Of a DNA stretch of 6,408 bases, positions 1 to 5,452 are shown piece by piece. The notes under the pieces are model-generated. The model did not search any database, was not told the origin of the DNA, and saw only the letters and a list, made by a program, of their open reading frames with translations. The translations under genes and the position numbers were made by a program. Source of the stretch: Clostridia bacterium (GTDB lineage Bacteria > Bacillota_A > Clostridia > Oscillospirales > CAG-272); the NCBI GenBank assembly GCA_017395725.1, contig JAFQOB010000047.1, positions 1-6,408 of the forward strand, written 5' to 3'. The number at the start of each line of letters is the position of its first letter. The stretch's first letter is position 1.

Positions 1-11
1 GAGGAAAAGCC

Positions 12-40
12 TTGACTTTTTTAGGGGGGGGGGGTATAAT
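12..40 (+). promoter_or_regulatory. Sigma-A promoter of the first TasA-like gene, with an 11-G spacer
   Basis: TTGACT at 12-17 (5/6 to the -35 consensus) and a perfect TATAAT at 35-40 are separated by exactly 17 bp, the optimal spacing. The spacer is six A/T bases followed by eleven G (24-34). Transcription should start near 46-48, giving a leader of about 80 nt before the ATG at 125. The second TasA-like gene has the same arrangement upstream. The core elements are clear; control by G-run length is inference. Confidence 0.88.
24..34 (+). repeat. Homopolymeric G11 run between -35 and -10
   Basis: Eleven consecutive G form the downstream part of the promoter spacer. Runs of this length are prone to slipped-strand mispairing, and each base gained or lost would change the -35/-10 distance from its present 17 bp. 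The exact count should be treated with care because homopolymers are also error-prone in sequencing. Confidence 0.9.
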
Positions 41-45
41 AATAA

Positions 46-63
46 TGCGCATCCTCAAGTGCA
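46..63 (+). promoter_or_regulatory. Conserved leader inverted repeat near the transcript start, copy A
   Basis: TGCGC (46-50) can pair with GTGCA (59-63) as four Watson-Crick pairs plus one G-U, leaving an eight-base loop. It lies at or just after the predicted +1 and is identical upstream of the second TasA-like gene. It could be a stabilising 5' hairpin in the RNA or an imperfectly dyad protein-binding site in the DNA. The sequence alone does not decide between them. Confidence 0.4.
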
Positions 64-124
64 AAGCTCTCCGTTATAGATGTATAGGAGAAAAAATTTT
101 AATCAATTTAAGGAGGTCATTTAA

Positions 125-1966
125 ATGACAAAAAGTAAAGGCACGAAACGTGCTCTGTTAAGCAGCGTTGTAGCTCTCATGCTTTGCTTCTCAATGCTTC
201 TCGGAACTACATACGCATGGTTCACAGACACGGTTACAAGTGCAAACAACATCATTCAGTCAGGTACCCTTGATGTCGTTCTTGAATATAAAAACAATTG
301 GAGCGATGAGTGGGCGCCTGTAGATGAAAACACGAAGATCTTCAAAGAGGGAGTTCTTTACGAGCCCGGTTATACTGAAGTCGTTTATTTGAGAGTATCC
401 AATGCAGGCTCTCTTGCGCTTAAGTATCAGCTTTCCTTCAATATAACTCAAGATAAAGGCTCTAAAAACGTGTACGGCGAAGATTTCAAGCTTTCCGAAT
501 ATCTTAAGGTCGGTACATACGTTCAGGATGAATACAGCTCCGGATTCAACTATGCAGATCTTTTGATGCCCACAATGTTCGGAACACGCCAAGCGGCTCT
601 TAATTCTGTTAAATTGAGCGCTATTTCTTCTGCGGATGCCGTAATTCGTAATGACGCTCCCGTTCTTCCCGGTACGGAAACTGCGCAGGTAATTGCAATC
701 GTTCTTACAATGCCTGAAGAGGTTGGAAATGAAGCCAATACACAGCCCGGTGCTACAGCACCCTGGATAGAGCTTGGCGTTCGTCTTTATGCAACACAGT
801 ATACTCATGAGGAAGATAGTTTCGATAATCAGTATGATGCAGATTCAGAGTATGAAATACCTGAAGATCTTGCTGATTCTTGGGACGGATCCGCTGACAC
901 CTCTTGGTATGACCCCGCAAATCCTCAAACTTCTTATGAATTAGGTACTGCTGAACAGCTTGCAGGTCTTGCAGAACTCGTTTCAGGAGAAACCACATTT
1001 AAGGGAGTAACTTTTACATTGACAAATGATATTGACTTGTTCTGTGAGGATACCACAGCCTCTGCAGACGGTGATCCTTTGACTTTCCGTCCTATCGGAG
1101 ATCACTCCAAAGACGGAACCTTTGAGGGTACATTTGACGGTAACGGTAAAACAATTTCCAACCTCTATCAGAACGGTTGGGATCTCGGTTATGAATGGGG
1201 AGTGTATGGTTCATACGGTTTGTTTGGCAATATAAACGATGCAACTATAAAAAATCTTACCATTACAGGTTCCGAAAGCTATATAGAAGGTGGCGATACA
1301 TCCTTTGTCGCAGGTAGTGCAACCGGTACTTGCGTATTTGAAAACATCACTATCAAAGACAGCATTTCCGCAACGTACAATAACGGCAACGGCGGTATCA
1401 TCGGTTGGTCTGGCGCAGGAAACTATACCTTCAAAAACATTACCATTGAAGAAGATTGTGTTCTTGCCGGTCTGTGGGGCTCCTTTGACAGTTCCATCGG
1501 CGGCGTTGTTGGACAGGGTGAACCCGGTGCAACTTATAACTTTGAGAATGTAAATGTTGCTTGCCGTATTGATGCTTATAACGACTGTACAGCTTCTTAC
1601 GACTACTACAACTACCGTATGTGCGGTATGCTTATCGGTCGTTTGGAAGAAACAACTACTATCGACGGCAAAAACTATCCCGATACAAGTAAGTACAACA
1701 TTACCTGTACAAATGTAACCGTTACTTATGATGATTGGGCTAACTACCATTACTGCGATCCTACACCAGGTTATAACAACGGTCGTGGTATGCGTGTAGA
1801 AGCAGGTTATTCCTATGATGGTCTTCCTGCAGACTATGATCATACACAGTGTACAACTCATCATAACGAATTGATCCCGTTCGACCAGCTTTTTGGTGGA
1901 GCTCAGCTTGCTGTTAAAGGTTTGCCTTCTTATGACGGTGTAACAGTTGTTTATAACAATAAGTAA
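125..1966 (+). CDS. Secreted TasA-like protein with C-terminal beta-helix-like region (613 aa)
   Basis: This is a predicted extracellular surface or matrix protein. Residues 1-9 are basic, 11-31 hydrophobic, followed by TYAWFTDT and a GTLDV at 47-51. That is the SipW-cognate signal seen in Bacillus TasA (TWAAFND...GTLDL), so cleavage is expected near residue 31. Residues of about 32-240 form a TasA-like domain: NAGSLALKYQL (93-103) parallels TasA's NNGSLAIK, and ATQYTHEEDS (223-232) parallels its terminal ATQ segment. From about 270, an ELGTAEQLAGLAELV lead-in and GTFEGTFDGNGKTISNL (331-347) introduce repeats such as IKNLTI (375), FENITI (405), FKNITI (436) and FENVNV (473), typical of GLUG/right-handed beta-helix adhesins. 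No LPXTG motif or C-terminal membrane segment is seen. The start is fixed by AAGGAGG at 110-116, 8 nt upstream. It has its own promoter and terminator. Family placement is solid; fibre formation is inferred. Confidence 0.9.
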   Translation: MTKSKGTKRALLSSVVALMLCFSMLLGTTYAWFTDTVTSANNIIQSGTLDVVLEYKNNWSDEWAPVDENTKIFKEGVLYEPGYTEVVYLRVSNAGSLALKYQLSFNITQDKGSKNVYGEDFKLSEYLKVGTYVQDEYSSGFNYADLLMPTMFGTRQAALNSVKLSAISSADAVIRNDAPVLPGTETAQVIAIVLTMPEEVGNEANTQPGATAPWIELGVRLYATQYTHEEDSFDNQYDADSEYEIPEDLADSWDGSADTSWYDPANPQTSYELGTAEQLAGLAELVSGETTFKGVTFTLTNDIDLFCEDTTASADGDPLTFRPIGDHSKDGTFEGTFDGNGKTISNLYQNGWDLGYEWGVYGSYGLFGNINDATIKNLTITGSESYIEGGDTSFVAGSATGTCVFENITIKDSISATYNNGNGGIIGWSGAGNYTFKNITIEEDCVLAGLWGSFDSSIGGVVGQGEPGATYNFENVNVACRIDAYNDCTASYDYYNYRMCGMLIGRLEETTTIDGKNYPDTSKYNITCTNVTVTYDDWANYHYCDPTPGYNNGRGMRVEAGYSYDGLPADYDHTQCTTHHNELIPFDQLFGGAQLAVKGLPSYDGVTVVYNNK

Positions 1967-1988
1967 TTTTATATTGTTGATTTTGTTA

Positions 1989-2013
1989 AGACCACCGACA
2001 GCGTCGGTGGTCT
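1989..2013 (+). other. Perfect 11-bp hairpin without U-tract
   Basis: GACCACCGAC (1990-1999) and GTCGGTGGTC (2003-2012) are perfect complements around an AGC loop, extended by A1989-T2013. It lies 22 nt after the stop codon. The downstream sequence is not U-rich, so it is not a standard intrinsic terminator by itself. It may be a 3'-end stabiliser, part of a double terminator with the next hairpin, or a protein-binding dyad. Confidence 0.6.
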
Positions 2014-2032
2014 CAGTCTGTCAAAAAACAGT

Positions 2033-2082
2033 AAAAGGACTAAGAGCTATATGCAAAGCATACGGTTTATAGTCCTTTTTTT
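2033..2082 (+). terminator. Intrinsic terminator after the first TasA-like gene
   Basis: AAAAGGACTA (2033-2042) pairs with TAGTCCTTTT (2070-2079) and runs into a seven-T tract (2076-2082). Inside it, TATGC (2050-2054) pairs with GCATA (2058-2062) around AAA, giving an elongated stem with an internal loop. It separates the first TasA-like gene from the promoter of the second. Confidence 0.8.
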
Positions 2083-2142
2083 GACATTGAAAAAACAAAA
2101 AAGTAAACTTATAAACTTTTTCTTAAATAAGGCGAAAACTTC

Positions 2143-2172
2143 TTGACTTTTTATGGGGGGGGGGGGTATAAT
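2143..2172 (+). promoter_or_regulatory. Sigma-A promoter of the second TasA-like gene, with a 12-G spacer
   Basis: TTGACT at 2143-2148 and TATAAT at 2167-2172 flank an 18-bp spacer made of six A/T bases and twelve G. The -35 and -10 hexamers are identical to those of the first gene, but the spacer is 1 bp longer. An 18-bp spacer is usually tolerated but weaker than 17, so the two genes may be in different expression states in the sequenced DNA (inference). Confidence 0.86.
2155..2166 (+). repeat. Homopolymeric G12 run between -35 and -10
   Basis: Twelve consecutive G occupy the downstream part of this promoter spacer, one more than at 24-34. The rest of the spacer also differs slightly (TTTTAT here, TTTTTA in the first copy), so the run has been retained in both copies while its flank has changed. 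Confidence 0.9.
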
Positions 2173-2177
2173 GATAA

Positions 2178-2195
2178 TGCGCATCCTCAAGTGCA
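2178..2195 (+). promoter_or_regulatory. Conserved leader inverted repeat, copy B
   Basis: TGCGC (2178-2182) and GTGCA (2191-2195) repeat the copy A element base for base, including the eight-base loop, at the same place relative to the -10 box. The nearby leader sequence carries indels between the copies, so the identity suggests constraint, though both copies are too closely related to prove it. Confidence 0.4.
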
Positions 2196-2248
2196 AAAAG
2201 CTCTTATATAGGAGAGAAAATTATAATCAATTTAAGGAGGTCATTTAA

Positions 2249-4534
2249 ATGACAAAAAGAAACGGCACAAAACGTGCTCTGTTAAGCAGCGTAGTAGCTC
2301 TTTTCCTTTGCTTCTCAATGCTTCTCGGAACTACATTTGCGTGGTTTACAGACACAGTTACAAGTGCAGGTAACGTAATCCAGTCAGGTACACTTGATGT
2401 TGATCTCGTTGATGATGAAGGCAATTCATTGGCAGGCGATGTAATCGAATTTGTTACTGCAGACGATCGTGACCAGGACGAAATCCTTTGGGAACCCGGT
2501 TGTACTTACAACATGGAGAACGTTTACGTTAAAAACAACGGCACACTCGCTCTTAAGTATGAGATCGTTATCAACGGTATTAACGGCGACGCAAAATTGC
2601 TTGAAGCAATTGAATGGACTGTTACTGTTAATGGCGTAGAAACAGATCTTGCTGATTTGAAGGGCTCTCTTCTTCCTGCAGGCGCAACCTCTGACGCTAT
2701 CGTTCTTTCCGGTCATATGAAAGAAGACGCAGGTAACGAATATCAGGGCTTAACAGCTGAAGGTATCTCTGTTACAGTTATTGCTACTCAGCTCACTTAT
2801 GAAGAAGACAGCTACAATAATCAGTATGACGCATTGGCAACTTTCATGAATCAGAATTCCGACGGTGAATGGGTAATCGAAACTCTCGGTCAGCTCATTT
2901 ATTTTGCAAAATCTGTAAATGAAGGCAATGATTATGCAGGCGAAACAGTTATTCTTGCAAACGATATCGACCTTGCAGGTCTTGCATGGACACCTATCGG
3001 TAATTGGGATAACGCATTTGCAGGGACATTCGACGGTCAGGGATATACAATCAGCAATATGAAGATTAACAATCCCGCAGGCGAAGGCGTTGGTTTCTTC
3101 GGCGTTGTTGTAGATGCTACTATTAAAGGCTTGGCTTTGGAAAACGTTGATGTTAACGGTTATTCTATGGTTGCAGCTTTAGCAGGTGCTGCTTACCCCG
3201 CTGTAATTTCTGATTGTCATGTAACCGGTGATATTAATATTGTTGCTGAATGGGCATATGTAGGCGGTATTGCAGGTTATTGCTACTATGGCACACAGGT
3301 TGACGGCTGTTCTGTAATTGCTGATGGCACAGGCGTTTTGATGTCTGAAACAAGAAATGCTGTCGGTGGTATCACAGCTTGGTTGCTTGAAGGTGACCAT
3401 AAAGTTACTAACTGTACAGTTAAGAACCTTGACTTGACAGGCTGGACAAATATCGGTGGTATTTCCGGATTTATTCATTATAGTAATACAATCGACGGTT
3501 GTACCGTTGAAAACGTAAATATTACGAAGACACGTATAGACGGACATCCCGGTGTTGGTATTGCAGCAGGCGGTTTCAGCTATAGTGCATCCAATGCAAG
3601 CACTATTACAAATAACACTTTCAAAAACATCACTTTGAACGGTTCTGCTGTTTATAAGGCAAGTGCTAATTACCTTTACGGTTCTGAATACGGCGGCGGA
3701 GACAACAGTAACTTTGTTCTTTCCGGCAACACAGAAGACGGTATTGTAAATAACATCGTTTATGTTGATGCTGTTACTAAAGCTTCTTCTGCTGACGAAT
3801 TGCAGGCTGCTTTGAATGCAACAGGAAATGTTGTAGTTCAGCTTACTAAAGATATCGAAGACGATGTAACTATTGTTTCTGATGCTGACAAAAAGGTTAT
3901 AATTGACGGCGGCAACAACGATTTTGCAGGCGTTATTACTATAGACGGTAAATCTGCAACATATACTACAGCAGGCTTCACTATCAAAAATGTAAACTTC
4001 GTAGCAGACAGCATTTCCGCTGATGCTTGTATCCAGTTGGGTGACGGCACAAACGCTACACGTTACACATGTAACGTAACAGTTGAAAACTGTACATTTG
4101 ATGTTCCCGGCGCAGTAGGCGTTAAGTCCTACACAGGCGGCGACAAGAACTTGGTAATCAGAGATTGTACAGCAACAGCAAACGCTCACTCTTTGGTTCA
4201 GGCTAAAGGTATAGACGGCGTTCTCGTTGAAAACTGTAAAGTATACTCCAAGAACGGTCTCAACTTCAACAACAGTGATAACGTTACTGTAGTTGGTTGT
4301 ACTGTTGATGTAAAGGGTTATGCAGTTCGTTTCGGCGAAAGCAGTGGCGGTTCCGGTGCTGCTGAAACATATCTTATCAAAGATTGTTCTTTGACTTCCG
4401 CAAATGATGACGGTGATGCAACAATTATCCTTCGCGGTACGGCTGATAACTCTACTTTGACTATCGAAAATACCACAATCGTTGGTACTCCCGATATTGC
4501 AAACACAGCTTCAGGAGCAACTGTTATTAAATAA
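2249..4534 (+). CDS. Secreted TasA-like protein with Cys-laddered beta-helix-like region (761 aa)
   Basis: This is the sister of the 613-aa protein, with a nearly identical SipW-cognate signal (TFAWFTDT at 29-36, GTLDV at 47-51). A TasA-like domain spans about 32-195, with NNGTLALKYEI (97-106) and ATQLTYEEDSYNNQYDA (179-195), and is shorter than in the sister. A first beta-helix-like region (about 205-505) opens with FAGTFDGQGYTISN (257-270). A second (about 506-761) opens with an SADELQAALNATGNVVVQL lead-in, as in pectate-lyase-like adhesins. Turns recur as V-x-N/G/D-C-T/S-V with cysteines at 323, 354, 389, 418, 615, 640, 663, 684 and 713. No LPXTG or C-terminal membrane anchor is seen. The ATG lies 8 nt after AAGGAGG (2234-2240). 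It is a separate transcription unit between its own promoter and a strong terminator. Surface or matrix location is confident; exact role and ligand are unknown. Confidence 0.9.
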   Translation: MTKRNGTKRALLSSVVALFLCFSMLLGTTFAWFTDTVTSAGNVIQSGTLDVDLVDDEGNSLAGDVIEFVTADDRDQDEILWEPGCTYNMENVYVKNNGTLALKYEIVINGINGDAKLLEAIEWTVTVNGVETDLADLKGSLLPAGATSDAIVLSGHMKEDAGNEYQGLTAEGISVTVIATQLTYEEDSYNNQYDALATFMNQNSDGEWVIETLGQLIYFAKSVNEGNDYAGETVILANDIDLAGLAWTPIGNWDNAFAGTFDGQGYTISNMKINNPAGEGVGFFGVVVDATIKGLALENVDVNGYSMVAALAGAAYPAVISDCHVTGDINIVAEWAYVGGIAGYCYYGTQVDGCSVIADGTGVLMSETRNAVGGITAWLLEGDHKVTNCTVKNLDLTGWTNIGGISGFIHYSNTIDGCTVENVNITKTRIDGHPGVGIAAGGFSYSASNASTITNNTFKNITLNGSAVYKASANYLYGSEYGGGDNSNFVLSGNTEDGIVNNIVYVDAVTKASSADELQAALNATGNVVVQLTKDIEDDVTIVSDADKKVIIDGGNNDFAGVITIDGKSATYTTAGFTIKNVNFVADSISADACIQLGDGTNATRYTCNVTVENCTFDVPGAVGVKSYTGGDKNLVIRDCTATANAHSLVQAKGIDGVLVENCKVYSKNGLNFNNSDNVTVVGCTVDVKGYAVRFGESSGGSGAAETYLIKDCSLTSANDDGDATIILRGTADNSTLTIENTTIVGTPDIANTASGATVIK

Positions 4535-4595
4535 CAAATTAACCTTTTGTCAATGTACGGTTGAGAATACGCAGAAATTATCATTGAATAATATT

Positions 4596-4638
4596 AAAAA
4601 GTTTATCCACCTCTGTAAAGGGGTGGATAAACTTTTTT
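4596..4638 (+). terminator. Strong intrinsic terminator after the second TasA-like gene
   Basis: AAAAAGTTTATCCACC (4596-4611) is a perfect complement of GGTGGATAAACTTTTT (4622-4637), and two further inner pairs (one G-U) close a loop of about six bases. T-rich sequence follows (4633-4638, then CTTTTTT). The A-run on the left also lets it work in the reverse direction. It isolates the TasA-like genes from the regulator/signal peptidase unit. Confidence 0.93.
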
Positions 4639-4657
4639 ACTTTTTTGTTTCATTTAT

Positions 4658-4688
4658 ACGAAAATTGTTGTATTTGAACGAATTTTGT
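4658..4688 (+). promoter_or_regulatory. Paired quasi-palindromes, candidate operator of the Cro/CI-type regulator
   Basis: ACGAAAATTGT (4658-4668) and ACGAATTTTGT (4678-4688) match at 9 of 11 positions and start 20 bp apart, about two helical turns. Each is itself an imperfect palindrome. They overlap the -35 region and spacer of the promoter just upstream of the HTH gene, where an autoregulatory operator would sit. The region is AT-rich, so chance similarity is possible. Confidence 0.35.
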
Positions 4689-4696
4689 GCTATAAT
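4668..4696 (+). promoter_or_regulatory. Extended -10 promoter of the regulator/signal peptidase unit
   Basis: A perfect TATAAT (4691-4696) is preceded by TGC (4688-4690), the extended -10 motif. The -35 candidate with a 17-bp spacer is TTGTAT (4668-4673), only 3/6 to consensus, as is common for extended -10 promoters. The leader to the ATG at 4734 would be about 30 nt. It lies just after the strong terminator, so it probably starts the operon that follows. Confidence 0.7.
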
Positions 4697-4721
4697 TCAT
4701 GCAAATGTAAATTTAAGTGTC

Positions 4722-4726
4722 GGAGG
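4722..4726 (+). promoter_or_regulatory. Ribosome binding site fixing the HTH gene start
   Basis: GGAGG ends 7 nt before the ATG at 4734. The open frame extends back to 4482, but that start would lie inside the previous gene and run through its terminator, and it has no comparable ribosome site. Confidence 0.85.
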
Positions 4727-4733
4727 TAATGCG

Positions 4734-4949
4734 ATGTCAATCTGTTATAATAGGCTTTGGAAATTACTTATTGATCGAAATATGAAGAAAAAAGATCTTG
4801 TCGAGACATCAGGTGTTAGTTGGTCAACAATTGTTAAAATGGGACGCAACGAACATGTAAGCACAGATATTCTCGTCAAGATTTGTGCTTCTTTGGAATG
4901 CGACGTGCATGAGGTTATGGAGATTGTTCCAAATAATAAAGCACAATAG
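4734..4949 (+). CDS. Small Cro/CI-type HTH transcriptional regulator (71 aa)
   Basis: This is a single-domain cytoplasmic DNA-binding protein. RLWKLLIDRNMKKKDLVETSGVS (helices 1-2) is followed by SWSTIVKMGRNEHVSTDILVKICASLECDVHEVMEI, the recognition helix and closing helices of the short XRE/YozG-like class, which are usually about 65-75 aa. There is no ligand or dimerisation domain, so it probably binds DNA as a simple dimer. It is first in the unit that continues with the coiled-coil and signal peptidase genes, 67 nt upstream of the former. Paired quasi-palindromes over its promoter suggest autoregulation. In Bacillus the TasA operon is controlled by SinR, another XRE-family protein, so control of the nearby TasA-like genes is an attractive but untested idea. 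Fold assignment is firm; targets are inferred. Confidence 0.88.
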   Translation: MSICYNRLWKLLIDRNMKKKDLVETSGVSWSTIVKMGRNEHVSTDILVKICASLECDVHEVMEIVPNNKAQ

Positions 4950-4993
4950 TATTGTTGCGAAAAAAAACGAATTTCCACAATAAGTAATTGAAA

Positions 4994-5010
4994 TTTCCTG
5001 TGAAAGGAAA
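4994..5010 (+). promoter_or_regulatory. Small hairpin overlapping the ribosome site of the coiled-coil gene
   Basis: TTTCCT (4994-4999) pairs with AGGAAA (5005-5010) around a five-base loop. The right arm contains most of the AAAGGA ribosome site (5003-5008) for the ATG at 5017, so the fold would mask it and could lower translation. With only six pairs the effect may be weak. Confidence 0.3.
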
Positions 5011-5016
5011 AGAACT

Positions 5017-5445
5017 ATGATCAGTAAAGAACTTAAAAAATTAAACAGACGTGAGCTTGTGGATGTTATCTATCAGCTCAAAAAGAACGAAGAACAGATG
5101 AAAGAACAAATCGCCTCTTTGGAAGCAGCGCTTCAAGACCATCGTATCAATCTTTCTGTTGCGGGCTCCATTGCTGAAGCGGCAATGGGAATTACCAATG
5201 TTTTTTCGACAGCTCAATCTGCCGCTGACTTGTATTTGCGTGAAATCGTTTCTATGAAAGAAGAAACGAAAACAGAATGTGAGAAAATGATTGAAGAAGC
5301 CAAGAAAAAAGTCGACGCAATTTTGGCTGACGGTAAAAAACAGTACGATGTTTTGACCGCTGATTGTCAAACGGATAATAAGAAATGGGAGCAGCTCTGT
5401 GATGAAATTGAAAATTTAAAAAATCATCAAGAGACGAATAAGTGA
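5017..5445 (+). CDS. Coiled-coil protein of unknown function, between regulator and signal peptidase (142 aa)
   Basis: I do not recognise a named enzyme or structural family. The protein is almost wholly helical and highly charged, with no signal peptide or membrane segment, so it is probably cytoplasmic or peripheral at the inner membrane face. Residues 4-42 are a basic helix and coiled coil (LKKLNRRELVDVIYQLKK...). Residues 44-78 are an Ala/Ser-rich less charged helix (AGSIAEAAMGITNVFSTAQ). Residues 78-137 are a second coiled coil rich in Lys/Glu. The overall plan recalls DivIVA-like or ATP-synthase-b-like scaffolds, but no motif proves either. My recollection is that similar small proteins sit beside signal peptidase genes in other clostridial surface loci. 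Its stop is 7 nt before the signal peptidase ATG, so the two are probably co-transcribed and translationally coupled. An assembly or export-scaffold role is inferred from position only. Confidence 0.8.
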   Translation: MISKELKKLNRRELVDVIYQLKKNEEQMKEQIASLEAALQDHRINLSVAGSIAEAAMGITNVFSTAQSAADLYLREIVSMKEETKTECEKMIEEAKKKVDAILADGKKQYDVLTADCQTDNKKWEQLCDEIENLKNHQETNK

Positions 5446-5452
5446 GAGATAA

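Larger units (their letters stand above)
12..277 (+). repeat. Promoter/leader/signal-peptide repeat, copy A
   Basis: This direct repeat matches 2143-2401. It covers the promoter with its G run, the leader, the ribosome site and the first 51 codons. Two leader blocks are identical: 42-65 matches 2174-2197 (24/24) and 101-124 matches 2225-2248 (24/24). The first 51 codons are about 87% identical by hand count (133/153 nt). Between the leader blocks the copies differ by small indels. After codon 51 similarity falls to scattered protein motifs. A local duplication, kept similar by selection or gene conversion, is the simplest explanation. Confidence 0.85.
2143..2401 (+). repeat. Promoter/leader/signal-peptide repeat, copy B
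   Basis: This is the partner of the repeat at 12-277, in direct orientation and about 2.1 kb downstream. At protein level 44 of the first 50 residues are identical between the two gene products. Recombination between the copies would delete the first gene body and leave one promoter-signal module in front of the second gene, so the pair is also a potential deletion or shuffling substrate. Confidence 0.85.

Noticed and set aside
45..128. Possible 27-codon upstream ORF starting ATGCGCATC and overlapping the first TasA-like ATG by ATGA.
   Set aside because: The ATG lies at or before the predicted +1 with no ribosome site, and in the second copy the frame shifts and the peptide diverges after about seven residues, so it is not conserved as protein.
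1211..1864. Reverse-strand open frame (217 codons) opposite the first TasA-like gene.
   Set aside because: It has no ribosome site, no recognisable motif and shadow-like composition.
1900..1966. LPXTG-type sortase anchor at the C-terminus of either TasA-like protein.
   Set aside because: Neither protein ends in LPXTG, a hydrophobic helix and a basic tail, so attachment must be by another route.
2081..2109. TTGACA with a 17-bp spacer to TAAACT, a possible extra promoter.
   Set aside because: The -10 is weak (4/6) and the TTGACA overlaps the U-tract of the terminator. The promoter at 2143-2172 is far better and is shared with the sister gene.
3179..4189. Long reverse-strand open frame (336 codons) opposite the second TasA-like gene.
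   Set aside because: Its translation is a low-complexity mix of Cys, Val, Ile, Ser and Asn without domains, as expected from the antisense of the repetitive beta-helix codons. The forward frame has clear motifs.
4482..4733. N-terminal extension of the HTH gene back to an ATG at 4482.
   Set aside because: It would overlap the preceding gene, read through a strong terminator and the gene's own promoter, and lacks a ribosome site. The GGAGG before 4734 fits.
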